DNA from: Gemmata massiliana
GTDB lineage: Bacteria; Planctomycetota; Planctomycetia; Gemmatales; Gemmataceae
DNA: 64,000 nt
Direction: 5' to 3'
Assembly (NCBI RefSeq): GCF_901538265.1
Contig: NZ_LR593886.1
Span: 2,480,001 to 2,544,000 of the forward strand
Of this stretch, positions 34,021-42,966 are shown one piece after another. The notes below the pieces were generated by a model that saw only the letters and a program-made list of their open reading frames with translations, was not told the origin of the DNA and did no database searches. Position 1 is the first letter of the stretch, and each line of letters begins with the position of its first letter. Position numbers and translations under genes: made by a program.

Positions 34021-35103
34021 ATGTTCCGTGCTCGCCTGCTCGTGCTTCTGGCGCTGCTCCTCACGGTGCCCGTCGTGTCGGCCGCCCCGGACCGAATGCT
34101 CGTTCCCGAACCGCTCCCGCAAAAGCTCGCGCTCGAGGGCGCGGTCAAGTACAAGACATACCAGCTCGTGCGCGTGAAGGCGTCTGGGATCGACCCGAAA
34201 GCCGGGATCATCTGGCGCGTGTACCCATCGCAGGACGTGCAGCGCGCGACGACCCCGCGCGGCATCCTCGAGTTCGTGGCCCCGCCCGGTACGTACCAGG
34301 TCGAGGCGCTGGTCATCACGACCGGTGCCGACGGCGCGATTTCGGTGGATGAGCAAGCGATGTCGGTGGAGATCGAATCGTGTTGCGACAAGGCGCCACC
34401 GATCGTTCCGCCCACACCGCAACCGCCGGTGAAACCGAAAGCGAACCCGGTGGCCGCGCTGGGCAAGATCCAATTCGGTAACGCGGGCTGCACGGCCACG
34501 GTGATCGGGCCGCGGCGCGCGGACGGGAAGTGGGACGTGCTCACCGCGGCGCACTGCGTCACCCACGTGGGCGTCGGGGCGAAAGGTTCCATGACGCTCC
34601 CGGACGGCCGAAAACTCGCAATCAAGGTGGGGAACATCTACGAAACGCCGGACTGCGCGTGGCTCACGACCGAGGACGCCACGCTTGCGGACCTGCCGTT
34701 CGCGGAGATCGCGGCCACGAACCCCGCGGTCGGAACCAAGATTTGGCACAAGGGGTACGGGGTGGACAACCCCGGGAATCGCGAAGACGGGGAAATCACC
34801 TTCGCGCAGGACGGAAACGGTCAGCTCCAAATGTCGTTGTCCGTCTCGAGCGGGGACAGCGGGGGCGGCATCTTTCGGGACGACACGGGGGAGCTGATTA
34901 GCTGTGTCTGTTGCACCACCGCGAAGGGGCAAAAGGCCCGCGTGTGGGGTTGCGCGGCCGACGTTGCCCGCAAGTACCGCCCGGCCCAAACGAGCGAACT
35001 GTGGACCCCGGTTGAGATTCCCGAGGCCGGCATTGGCCCGATCAACGCTTGGGAGCCGGTGGAGATGCCGACGCGCGGCCCGGTGGTGACCGTTCTCAAG
35101 TGA
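34021..35103 (+). CDS. Secreted trypsin-like serine protease in the phage late operon
   Basis: A 360-aa protein. Residues 1-21 are a classic signal peptide (ARLLVLLALLLTVPVVSA) with cleavage near VSA-A. Residues 30-130 resemble an Ig-like domain ending in a Cys pair and a Pro-rich linker. The protease core has LTAAHC (H178), DCAWL (D211) and SGDSGGG (S280), the full catalytic triad of chymotrypsin-fold proteases. It is followed by three tiny genes, two with membrane segments, and a strong terminator, which is where a lysis cassette would be. Cleavage of envelope or virion proteins is inferred. Confidence 0.8.
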   Translation: MFRARLLVLLALLLTVPVVSAAPDRMLVPEPLPQKLALEGAVKYKTYQLVRVKASGIDPKAGIIWRVYPSQDVQRATTPRGILEFVAPPGTYQVEALVITTGADGAISVDEQAMSVEIESCCDKAPPIVPPTPQPPVKPKANPVAALGKIQFGNAGCTATVIGPRRADGKWDVLTAAHCVTHVGVGAKGSMTLPDGRKLAIKVGNIYETPDCAWLTTEDATLADLPFAEIAATNPAVGTKIWHKGYGVDNPGNREDGEITFAQDGNGQLQMSLSVSSGDSGGGIFRDDTGELISCVCCTTAKGQKARVWGCAADVARKYRPAQTSELWTPVEIPEAGIGPINAWEPVEMPTRGPVVTVLK

Positions 35104-35114
35104 GGTGACCGCGT

Positions 35115-35369
35115 GTGATCGGGTGCCAGTGCCACCGGTGCGACAAGTACAACGTGCGCTCCGACTGGCCGCCCCCGTTGTGGCCGTGTGCCGGGTGCGG
35201 GCACCCGCTCCCGGTGATCGTGGCAACCGGTGCCGAAGCCGGTTGCCTGCCCTCGGCCGTGGTGAGGCGCGAGCGCCCACGCGGGCCGGACGTGTGGTTC
35301 GTGGTCGGTGTGTGCGCCGGGGTGCTCTCGACCGTGGGGTTACTCGAGCTGTTCAAACTCATGAGGTAA
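35115..35369 (+). CDS. Small zinc-ribbon membrane protein
   Basis: An 84-aa product from a GTG 11 bases after the protease. CQCHRC and CAGCGHPLP near the N-terminus form a zinc ribbon. The C-terminal part is one membrane helix (VWFVVGVCAGVLSTVGLLELF). It may be part of a lysis cassette with the two following genes. Function unknown. Confidence 0.5.
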   Translation: MIGCQCHRCDKYNVRSDWPPPLWPCAGCGHPLPVIVATGAEAGCLPSAVVRRERPRGPDVWFVVGVCAGVLSTVGLLELFKLMR

Positions 35370-35373
35370 TGCC

Positions 35374-35598
35374 GTGGCCGAAAGCACCAAGAGTTACGCC
35401 GAGCGACTGAAGGATTGGGCTCTGTATGCGTCCGCGATCCTCGCGCTGTCGATCGCCTCCGCGCTCGCGCAGCGCTGGCTCGGGAAGGACGTTCAACTTC
35501 CGCCCCCGCCCGTGATCCTGGTGACCTCGGGAGTTGATGGGATCACTCCCGTGGTTCAGGTTTTCCCCTCACCTGATCCCAACGTAAAGGACAAGTAA
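35374..35598 (+). CDS. Small membrane protein, possible holin or spanin-like
   Basis: A 74-aa protein. After a short charged start (SYAERLKDW) comes one hydrophobic helix (ALYASAILALSIASALAQRWL), then a Pro/Val-rich tail. One-helix proteins at the end of phage late operons often act in lysis. The stop overlaps the next start by one base. Confidence 0.45.
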   Translation: MAESTKSYAERLKDWALYASAILALSIASALAQRWLGKDVQLPPPPVILVTSGVDGITPVVQVFPSPDPNVKDK

Positions 35599-35798
35599 TG
35601 CTCAACTTCCATTTCAACGTGGTGAACGTGGCCGGTGGCGACGGTCGTCAGTTCACCGCGCTCGGGGACGGGAAGATCCTCAAACTGCTCGCGACGTGGG
35701 GGCCGGTCATTGCTGGGCTGTTCGGGCTGAAGCTCCCGCCCCTGCCGGATCTGACAAGCGATGTGAAGGAACTGGCAGTTGATACGGCCAAGTCATAA
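35598..35798 (+). CDS. Small late-operon protein, unknown
   Basis: A 66-aa product coupled to the previous gene (TAATG). It has a weakly hydrophobic middle (LLATWGPVIAGLFGLKLPP) and an acidic end (LTSDVKELAVDTAKS). It closes the phage late operon, with a terminator 13 bases downstream. Role unknown, perhaps in lysis. Confidence 0.45.
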   Translation: MLNFHFNVVNVAGGDGRQFTALGDGKILKLLATWGPVIAGLFGLKLPPLPDLTSDVKELAVDTAKS

Positions 35799-35810
35799 GG
35801 ATTGGCCGCG

Positions 35811-35857
35811 TAAAACGCCACGGCCCGCGGATTTGTTCCGCGGGCCGTGGCGTTTTA
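35811..35857 (+). terminator. Strong intrinsic terminator of the phage late operon
   Basis: TAAAACGCCACGGCCCGCGGA (35811-35831) pairs perfectly with 35837-35857 around a 5-base TTTGT loop. The 3' arm ends in TTTTA. It is the strongest hairpin in the region and marks the end of the phage late transcript. Confidence 0.85.
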
Positions 35858-36084
35858 TGTGATAGTTATTGAGCCGTTCAACCGTAGCCATCTCAGATGG
35901 CTACTTCACATCGCCTGGTTCATAACCGTATCTTGCGGGAAGGATTACTATGCGCGTGTGGACACAGGACGCTGGAGGGAAGGGCAAGGTTTCGGTGCGG
36001 GTCGATGGGCCTCGCGTACATCCGCCAGTATTTCTTGTCATCTCCGACCAGTACGTGGGTTACGGCAAAGGGATTGAGGTGAAG

Positions 36085-36576
36085 ATGAGTTATCGCTTCG
36101 CATCTAAACAAGCGAAGTTCGAGGCTCCCCCGCCGGCATTGCTGTGGACCCAAGGAGTTTCGTCGTGCCGCGTAACGGGAGCGGTCGTTCTTTCTGGCGG
36201 CCGAGTTCGAGGAGTTGGTCTTGCGCACATAAATGCCGATATTCCTGTGGACACCGACATCAACTTCTTGGCCGATGGGTGCAAAAAATTGAGCGCGGAT
36301 CCTGAAGACGTGTATCTCGTTTTCTATTTCCACGCCAAGCACACACCCAACCGCGCTGCGAATAAAGAGGACGCAAGAGAGTCCAGTCGAAAATTTGGCG
36401 ACCGATTTGGTGGACAAGTGCCCAATACCCACCATTTACTGATCGAGGGCAGGGTGGGAAACTTCGGGATCGCCTCGGACGGTTCGGCGGGGGAGGTAAC
36501 CAATGAACAAATCGAGCGTATGAAAGAGTCAAACGCGCCGGTCGCTCACGGGAACGGGTGTTGCGTTCTCTTCTAG
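36085..36576 (+). CDS. CheD-like (chemoreceptor glutamine deamidase fold) protein
   Basis: About 163 residues from ATG 36085, with GAGGTG upstream. The stretch TQGVSSC (T22...C28), then GVGLAHI with H48, lines up with the CheD active site, where Thr, Cys and His stand in the motif T-x-G-x-G-S-C and G-A-H. Overall length also fits CheD (about 160). A later GDRFGGQVP...GRVGNFGI resembles the FGG...IG segment. CheD deamidates Gln to Glu in receptors; related folds appear in bacterial toxins. Divergence is high, so target and function are open. It is AT-richer than the phage genes and followed by a hairpin. Confidence 0.45.
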   Translation: MSYRFASKQAKFEAPPPALLWTQGVSSCRVTGAVVLSGGRVRGVGLAHINADIPVDTDINFLADGCKKLSADPEDVYLVFYFHAKHTPNRAANKEDARESSRKFGDRFGGQVPNTHHLLIEGRVGNFGIASDGSAGEVTNEQIERMKESNAPVAHGNGCCVLF

Positions 36577-36609
36577 CGGGGACTGACAAAATCTCGAAAT
36601 TGCCTTGGT

Positions 36610-36640
36610 AACGACTCGCGGGTGAAATCCGCGGGTCGTT
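36610..36640 (+). terminator. Hairpin after the CheD-like gene
   Basis: AACGACTCGCGG (36610-36621) pairs with CCGCGGGTCGTT (36629-36640), 12 pairs including one T-G, loop 7 bases. No T-run follows. Confidence 0.45.
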
Positions 36641-36731
36641 GGCGCTTGCAGCTTGCACTGGTGCGGCATCGCGAATACATTCACGCCGTCATTAGCTCGA
36701 AATTGGCTAAGGTGGATTCTCCGGAGTTGTC

Positions 36732-37502
36732 ATGGCGCGGTATCGATTCACGGCGACGGACACAGAAGGGCGAGAGAAGGGCGGTACGATTGAGGCCGCC
36801 AGTGCTACCGAGGCACGGGAGCGAATCAGCTCTCGCGGGTTCCATGTGAAGCGGGTGGCGATCGACTCGCCCGATCCAGAGCCGTTGCCACTTGAATCGT
36901 TGCCATTGGAGCCGATCGCCCGTAAACCGCGCGCGTCAAAAGGCGCCAGTGGCATCACTCATTGGCTACTGCATTTGGTTGCAGTCTCGACAGCGCTCGC
37001 GGCGCTGGGGATATCCCTGAGTCGTAGTGAGCCGGCGCCGATCATCGTGAAGGCGGACCCGCCAGCGCCGCCCCCTTCGGTCCCCAAAGATCCCACACCG
37101 CCCGCGCCGGTTAAAGCCGATCCGCCGGTGCCAAAGAAGTCTGAGCTTGATAAGTACGACTTCTCCAGCCCGCGGGCCGCGGTCGAGTCCGATATGAAGA
37201 TGCTCGACAACAACGACTATCCCGCCGCAGTCGAGTTGAATTCTCGGGTGAACCTCAAGTACAGCAAAGAAAGGATATCCACCCTGAAGGTTCAGAAAGA
37301 GGTTGATTTTCACGGGAAGAAAGTTCTGTTCATTTCCTACAAGCGGGACGACGTTACCCGTTACGACACGCGAGCTGTGGAGAAGGATGCAGGCACGGGC
37401 TTTTGGGTGGTCGTTCCGCTGTCATACTACACCGTCTTAATGGAAGACAAGAAACTGGCCGCGATGATGAAGATGTGGGATGCGGTCGGCAGCTTTGAAT
37501 GA
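36732..37502 (+). CDS. Membrane-anchored protein with GspF-N-like domain
   Basis: A 256-aa protein. Residues 1-43 (ARYRFTATDTEGREKGGTIE, then SATEARERISSRGFHVKRV) match the small N-terminal module of type II secretion GspF proteins, which planctomycetes reuse in many unrelated proteins. One membrane helix follows (LLHLVAVSTALAALGISL). A Pro/Ala/Lys spacer then leads to an extracytoplasmic domain with repeated Lys/Asp/Tyr (SPRAAVESDMKMLDNNDY, FISYKRDD, WVVVPLSYYTVL). Function unknown; GGAG lies ahead of the ATG. Confidence 0.6.
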   Translation: MARYRFTATDTEGREKGGTIEAASATEARERISSRGFHVKRVAIDSPDPEPLPLESLPLEPIARKPRASKGASGITHWLLHLVAVSTALAALGISLSRSEPAPIIVKADPPAPPPSVPKDPTPPAPVKADPPVPKKSELDKYDFSSPRAAVESDMKMLDNNDYPAAVELNSRVNLKYSKERISTLKVQKEVDFHGKKVLFISYKRDDVTRYDTRAVEKDAGTGFWVVVPLSYYTVLMEDKKLAAMMKMWDAVGSFE

Positions 37503-37510
37503 CGAAACAA

Positions 37511-37566
37511 CCCGCCCCAAGCATCCTTGCGTGAGGCGGGCAGCGCCCCCACCCGGAAGGGTGGGG
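37511..37566. terminator. Convergent-gene terminator hairpins
   Basis: CCCCACCC (37547-37554), loop GGAA, GGGTGGGG (37559-37566), with CCCGCC/GGCGGG (37511-37540) beside it. They lie between two genes that converge, so may serve both strands. Confidence 0.5.
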
Positions 37567-37587
37567 CAACCGGGGACGCATCTTGCG

Positions 37588-37881
37588 TCAGCCGGCAGTC
37601 TGCGGGGTTCTCGCTCGCTCGTATTCGCCGTACTCCGCGGCGTGTTTCCCCTTCTCGGTCAGCGTGTACTTCGCCCGGAATTGCTCCGGTTCGCTGCCCG
37701 CAACGGGCTTCCTTTCAGCGCGCTCAATCAATCCCTCGGAAACTAGCTCGTCGAGGAACTCGCCCGTTTTCGTGAAGCGCGTCGGCGAGTACCGGATCAC
37801 GCTGCCGAGTACGGGCTTGCCCTTCGCGCGGGACAAGACGCGGAGCTGTTGCCAAGTGGCGTGTGAGATCGGTAAAAGCAT
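37588..37881 (-). CDS. Small winged-helix protein
   Basis: A 97-aa protein on the minus strand. Its layout is a winged helix: ISHATWQQLRVLSRAKGKPVLGSVI, FTKTGEFLDELVSEGLIERAE, then a beta wing with KYTLTEKGKHAAEY. The TGEFLDELVSEGLI and LTEKGK pattern is like PadR/MarR-type or archaeal-type small regulators. It is a probable DNA-binding regulator of unknown target. It stands alone, convergent with the gene to its left. Confidence 0.6.
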   Translation of the reverse strand: MLLPISHATWQQLRVLSRAKGKPVLGSVIRYSPTRFTKTGEFLDELVSEGLIERAERKPVAGSEPEQFRAKYTLTEKGKHAAEYGEYERARTPQTAG

Positions 37882-38069
37882 GTCAGATACTCGTGAGGGA
37901 AGTGGTTTATAGGGGGCGCCGGGCAGTGACGGCCTTGGGTGCAGCCGCCGAACTGGAGGGCTCGTCTAGGGGCCTTGAGGGAATAACCAACCCCGTCCCA
38001 CTTGCCGTGTTCGGGTTAAATGAAAATACAACTTTCGACAGATCGTATCAATCTTGCAGACCCGAGGCG

Positions 38070-38075
38070 TATAAT
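38070..38075 (+). promoter_or_regulatory. Candidate -10 element before the desaturase
   Basis: A perfect TATAAT at 38070-38075, 118 bases before the desaturase ATG. No good -35 at standard spacing. The remaining gap (37882-38192) shows nothing else I can support. Confidence 0.3.
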
Positions 38076-38192
38076 AGCTAACTCGCACGAACCCCCTCAC
38101 TCACAACGAAGCGGTTCGCAGTGCTGCATCGTGCAGCGCGGCTCCGATTCGCCCGCCCAAGAATTCGCCTCAACCAGCGGATAACTGACTTC

Positions 38193-39338
38193 ATGTCTAT
38201 ACGAACAGAACACGTCTCTCGTACCTCTCCCGCGCAACGGGATCATTCGGACTCGAAGCCGAAGTTTCCAAAGGACGAGGCCGGGTTCCTGAACGAACTG
38301 AAGCGCCGGACCGATGCGTACTTCGCGGAGTCCGGGCGCAGCGAGCGCGACTGCTGGCGCATGTACCTGAAGACCGCGGTCATCCTCGCGTGGCTCGCGA
38401 CGTCTTACGCACTGCTCGTGTTCGCCGCGCCGACCGTGTGGCTCGCGGCCCCGCTCTCGATCTCCCTCGCGCTGGCCATTTCCGCGGTCGGGTTCAGCAT
38501 CCAGCACGACGGCGGGCACCACGCGTATTCGCGGTTCGCCTGGGTGAACCGACTCGCGGCCCTCACGCTCGATCTGATCGGGGCCAGCTCGTATCTGTGG
38601 AAGTGGAAGCACGTCGTGTACCACCACACGTACCCGAACGTGGCGGGCCAGGACACCGACATCGACGTGGGGCGCGTCGCGCGCCTCGCGCCCCAGCAGC
38701 CGCGCCTCTGGTTCCACCGGTGGCAGCACCTGTACCTGTGGCCCTTGTACGCGGTGACCGCGTCCGTGTGGCACTTGTACGGCGACTTCCGGGACGTGAT
38801 CGCCGGGACCATCGGGACGCACCGTATCCCGCGGCCCAGGGGCTGGGATCTGGTCGTGTTCCTTACGGGCAAAGCGGTGTCGATCGGACTTTTGCTAGGA
38901 ATCCCGATGCTGGTTCACTCGTGGTGGGTGGTGCTGGCGTTCTACGCGGTGGTGACGGCGGTGGTGGGCGTGGTACTCACGGTCGTGTTCCAGTTGGCGC
39001 ACTGCGTCGAGGAGGCCGAGTTCCCGCAACCGATTGGGGATGGGGGCCGGATGGAAATGGAAGGCGCGTGGGCGGTCCACCAGGTCCACACGACCGTGGA
39101 TTTCGCGCGTAAGAGCCGGGTGCTGTGCTGGCTCCTGGGCGGGCTGAACTTCCAAGTGGTTCACCACCTGTTCCCGCGCGTGTGCCACATCCATTACCCG
39201 GCGCTGTCGCGGATCATAGAAACCACGTGCCACGAGTTCGGGGTGCGGTACTCGGCGCACCGCACGTTCCTGGCCGGTGTCGTCTCGCACTTCCGCTGGC
39301 TGCGCCAGCTCGGGCGCCCGCAAGTAATTCCCGGCTAA
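38193..39338 (+). CDS. Membrane fatty acid desaturase (front-end/linoleoyl-CoA type)
   Basis: A 381-aa integral membrane di-iron enzyme that puts a double bond into an acyl chain. The three histidine boxes are HDGGHH (105-110), HVVYHH (140-145) and QVVHH near residue 320, the last with Gln in place of the first His as in front-end (delta-5/6-type) desaturases. Four or more membrane helices are visible (AVILAWLATSYALLVFAA, VWLAAPLSISLALAISAVG, and others). ATG 38193 is chosen because the upstream frame is Arg-rich and not family-like. No cytochrome b5 domain is fused. It is likely an ordinary chromosomal lipid gene. Confidence 0.85.
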   Translation: MSIRTEHVSRTSPAQRDHSDSKPKFPKDEAGFLNELKRRTDAYFAESGRSERDCWRMYLKTAVILAWLATSYALLVFAAPTVWLAAPLSISLALAISAVGFSIQHDGGHHAYSRFAWVNRLAALTLDLIGASSYLWKWKHVVYHHTYPNVAGQDTDIDVGRVARLAPQQPRLWFHRWQHLYLWPLYAVTASVWHLYGDFRDVIAGTIGTHRIPRPRGWDLVVFLTGKAVSIGLLLGIPMLVHSWWVVLAFYAVVTAVVGVVLTVVFQLAHCVEEAEFPQPIGDGGRMEMEGAWAVHQVHTTVDFARKSRVLCWLLGGLNFQVVHHLFPRVCHIHYPALSRIIETTCHEFGVRYSAHRTFLAGVVSHFRWLRQLGRPQVIPG

Positions 39339-39651
39339 TGCGATCAACGATCGAGCTCACATTCGGCGGAAGAACGTAGATACGCAAGATTTCGGTCGAG
39401 GACCGGCAGCGTCCGTTCTGGTACCTCATCAGCCTGCTACAGAATGAGGCGAAAAAAGAAGAACGGAGAGGCGTTCACAGTGCCCTGGGAAGCCGAAGAA
39501 GTGATCGCCCGTTAACTAGTGTTTGGCTTACGGGTTAGATTTCAAAAGCTACGGATTATAAGGTGTTCGGCGGACTGAACCGTCCGAGTGGGTGCTGTTG
39601 ACTGTGACATAAAGTGTATCGTGGAAGTTGTTTACGCCGAAAATCGATGCG

Positions 39652-41308
39652 TCAAAAAACCGTTCGGGACCAAGAGGTCGTAGGTTCAAATCCTATCAGC
39701 CCGACTCGATGACCCTCGGTGACACTAGTTGTCACCGAGGGTTTTCCATTGACAGCATCAACACTTACGTCGATTCCGTCCGCTTTATTCTGGTGTTCGT
39801 TATTCGGATGTTCGGTGCCAGGAGTGGCCCCGGAATGCCCCCCGCGGAATAGAGTCGGTGCAACCGGATTCGTGACCGAGGCGGAATCGTCACTGGTTCG
39901 AGATTCTGTGATCGTGCCTTTAGTGGTCCCGGGGCCGTCGGTCAGGGGCAGGGTCGGAAGTTTTTCCACGGTCCCGCGGACGTCGAGCAGGCGGGTATCG
40001 GTGTACACGCCCATCGTGAGCTTAATGTCGCTGTGCCGCATCGCCGCTTGTGCCGTTCGCGGTGCCGTGCCCGTTTTGCTCAACACCGTGCCGAAGGTCG
40101 TTCGCATCGCGTGAACGTCGACCGTGCGCCCGCGGTCGTCGCGCTTCGGGATGCCGGCGGCAACCAGATCGCGATCCAGGATGCGAACCAAGCCCGGCGG
40201 CACATCGAATAGCAGCGTTTCACCGGGCAATCGCGTCGGTGTTGGTTCACCGACCTCGCGAGCGACGGCTTGAACGGTCGCTAACTTATCGGCCAACCAG
40301 TTCCGCAGGTCGTCCGCGAGATCGTCGCGGATCGCAATCGCGTTCCCCTCTCGGCTCTTCTCGTCGGCGGCATCCAGTTGCAAGAACGCGCTCCCGGCCG
40401 TCAAATCGAGTTGCCCGATCGTGAGTGTTGCCAGCTCGTTCTTCCGTAACCCGGTCAGGACCAGTGCCTTGTAAATCAGTGCCCGCTCGCGCCCGAGGGC
40501 TTGCAGCCGGGCTACCGTTTCGGGTTTCAGATCGGCCGCGGTTTGTCCTTTACGATTTCCGCGGCGGATCGTCTGGGTGTCGGTCAGCGGGCAGACCGTG
40601 GCGACCGCGAGCAGGCGCTTCAGTTCGTCCTCGGTGAGGGATCGGCGCTGGCGGCGCGGGTCCGACTTCTGGTCCGCTTTGGGCACCCGGTTGAGGTCGT
40701 GGCCGACCAGGCGCTCGGTCCCGACGCACCAGTTCGCGAACGCGACGAGGGACTCGCGGTAATAGTTGCGGCTCCGGGCGCTCATGCCGTCCTCGATTCG
40801 GGCGGCCATCCAGTTCTCCACCGCTTCCCGGTCGAAATCGGTGGGCGTGGCGAACCCGCAATCTTTCGACACGCACCGCACGGCGCGCAGCACGTTGGCC
40901 CGGTACGTGTCTGAAACTTCCGCGGCGATCGGCGAGCGCGTGTACGCGGTGAGGTACTCCTCGAGCGGAACCACGGCTTGTCGCGCGCGTCGATGGCCTT
41001 GCGATCGAGGGGCCGGACTTGATCTGCTCGCCCTCGCGCTCCCACTTCTTGAGCATCTGTTCGGCGGCCTGCTTGTCCCGGCACTCGGTCGGGCGGACAA
41101 CGATCTTCCCGGTCGCGCCCCGGTACTTCGCGAAGTACGTGGCGGACTCGGTGATGATCCTGCCTGTGCTTCCCGTACCCTTCGTGAGGGGCGCGGTCCA
41201 GAGCTTGCCGCGCACGCGCCACCGGGCGATCCGCTCGGCGCCCTTGACCACGATCTCGGCCCCGACCGGGACCGCGCGCGTCGATTGCTTCTTGAACACG
41301 GCACCCAT
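39652..41308 (-). pseudogene. int: Tyrosine-type integrase, broken by two frameshifts
   Basis: Three frames must be joined to read the gene. The N-terminal part (GAVFKKQSTRAVPVG, ERIARWRVRGKLWTAPL) runs to about 41012. A short middle (PLDRKAIDARDK) lies in a second frame. From about 40990 the rest is in a third. Each break is explained by one missing base, near 41008-41012 and 40981-40990. The catalytic domain itself is complete: Arg in TGLRKNELATL, HAMR box, MRHSDIKLTMGVYTDT with the nucleophile Tyr. The C-terminus runs into the tRNA-Pro core, the usual sign of tRNA-targeting integrases. It is probably inactive unless the breaks are sequencing errors. Confidence 0.8.
39663..39704 (+). other. 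Attachment-site core: 3' half of tRNA-Pro(CGG)
   Basis: From the anticodon loop TTCGGGA through stem CCAAG, variable AGGTC, T arm GTAGG-TTCAAAT-CCTAT and acceptor CAGCCCG plus discriminator A, this is an exact 3' half of a proline tRNA. The matching 5' half (acceptor CGGGCTG, stem CTTGG) is missing to the left. The integrase gene ends inside it. The 39339-39651 gap before it has no supported gene. Confidence 0.75.
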
Positions 41309-41329
41309 AGTAACCGCGTTCCCTTGCGA

Positions 41330-42966
41330 GGGTCCAATCGGTTCGGTACCAGGTTCCAATCTCGTACCCGAACCGTGTGACCGAAGGTGAGTGAATCGCA
41401 CCCGATCGACGCTCGTGTGCCACGTCCGTGCCGCGCGGTTGTGGCAACGAGCCACACCAGGTTGGGCGCGGAGCGGATCCGCCCGGGGCATCGATGAAGA
41501 ATTATCGAAGAGCCGGTCCCGGTACGGTTCGCCGTCCGGATCACCGCCACTATCGCCATCGGGCTCGTGTGGTGGTGGTGGTGATGGTGACGATGAATCG
41601 CGTGGGGTGCGGAACTCGGTCATCGGGTACACGGCCCACCGGACCCCGTGTCTCGTGTGCGCGGCCCGGTCCACGAACGGGTTCTCGAAGTTGCGCCGGG
41701 CCAACGAGCGGAACGTGTACGCCAACGACCGCGTATCCAACCGTCCGGCCAAGTCCTCGACCGCGGCGCACAACTCGGGATCGGCCTTCGCAGCCTCCAC
41801 GATCTCCGCGGTCGTCAGTCCTCGACGTTGTGGGTCGCGCCGGAGCAGGCACCGCAACAGCGCGCCCATCGCCAGCGCGTTCCGGTCCGCGGCCGTCTGG
41901 AGCGCGATCCGCGTCAGGGCCGGGTCCGGGAGCCCGGCCCACACGACCGCACCGCGCACCACCTCGGACCACAACTCGTAACTGCCCCACGGTGGTAAGC
42001 CGTCCGCCGGGCGCCCCGCGACGACCCACCCGCGCAGAATTGTCAGCGCCGCGGATAAGAGCGCGTCCCGGTTCCGGCGCAGGTGCTCACGCAGGCGTGG
42101 GTACCGGAGCCCGCCCCGGTCCTCGGGGCGCTCGTCGGTCGACTCCATGCGGGCGTGGCACGTGCGCCGGCTCGTGTCGGCGCGCAACTCGCAGTTGTTC
42201 CCGGTCCCATACCGGACCACGTTGGGCGGCCCGTCGTACACCCGGTTCCGCCCAACAGCCGGTCCTTTCACCGGTCCGCGGTGAGCGCCGCATCGAGCTG
42301 GTTGTTCCCGATCGGCCCGGCCCGGTTGTCGAGGAGCACCATGTGCTCGCCCTCGGCCGCGACGCTCGTGATGCGCTTGCGTAGTTCTTCCCGGTCCGGA
42401 GTGTACGTCATCGCCGAGAACCGGCGCCCCAGGACCGGGAGCGCGATCGCGTCCGCGAGAAGCCCCTTACCCACCCCGCGCACGTTTCCATCAATGAGGA
42501 AGAACGCGAACCACGCGAGCGGGGTGGGTAGGCCCGCGAGCCACGCCCCGCGGTGCTCGGGGCGCTCGAACGGGAAGTCGCACACCGCGTCGGCGAGTCG
42601 CGCGACCGCGGCCTCCGCGTCGGTGCGAGTCGGCACGTCGGGTACCGTCAACGTCACGCGGTCGGGTACCAGCACGCCGATCGAGCGGTGGTACCCGTTC
42701 GTGGCCAGGAGCGTTCCGTCGGGGAGCAGGACCGGGTGCGCGACCACCGCATCGAGGCGCGGCACCCCGGGCCACGACCCGCCGCGTGAACCGCCTGGAC
42801 CGACCACGCGGGCGGGTGCGTCGGGGCGCATTCCGTGCCCCCTCTCCTTGTCCGGCACCACCCTGACCCCGTTCGCGACCCGGGTGAACTGCTCGCGCAG
42901 TAGGGCCGGTCCCAGTTCGCGGATCACGGTCGCGTCCGCCGGAACCCGGACCGCGGCCCCGGACGG
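41330..42966 (-). pseudogene. Helicase-like part of a mobile-element primase/helicase, decayed
   Basis: Downstream of the primase and in a different frame comes AAVRVPADATVIRELGPALLREQ, then DREELRKRITSVAAEGEHMVLLDNRAG and NNQLDAALTADR. A TGA at 42268-42270 stands where Trp is expected (DR-W-KDRLL). One more shift leads into a third frame: NRVYDGPPNVV, GTGNNCELRADTSRRT, SAALTILRGWVVAGRP, WGSYELWSEVVRGAVVWAG. These are hallmarks of the C-terminal part of bifunctional primase-helicases on phage satellites and islands. One nonsense change and two frameshifts make it non-functional. The tail merges with the integrase frame. Confidence 0.7.

Noticed and set aside
39652-39710. Integrase C-terminal peptide GFEPTTSWSRTVF as a functional domain
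   Set aside because: It is the reverse-strand translation of the tRNA-Pro 3' half, a well-known artefact of integrases ending in attachment sites.
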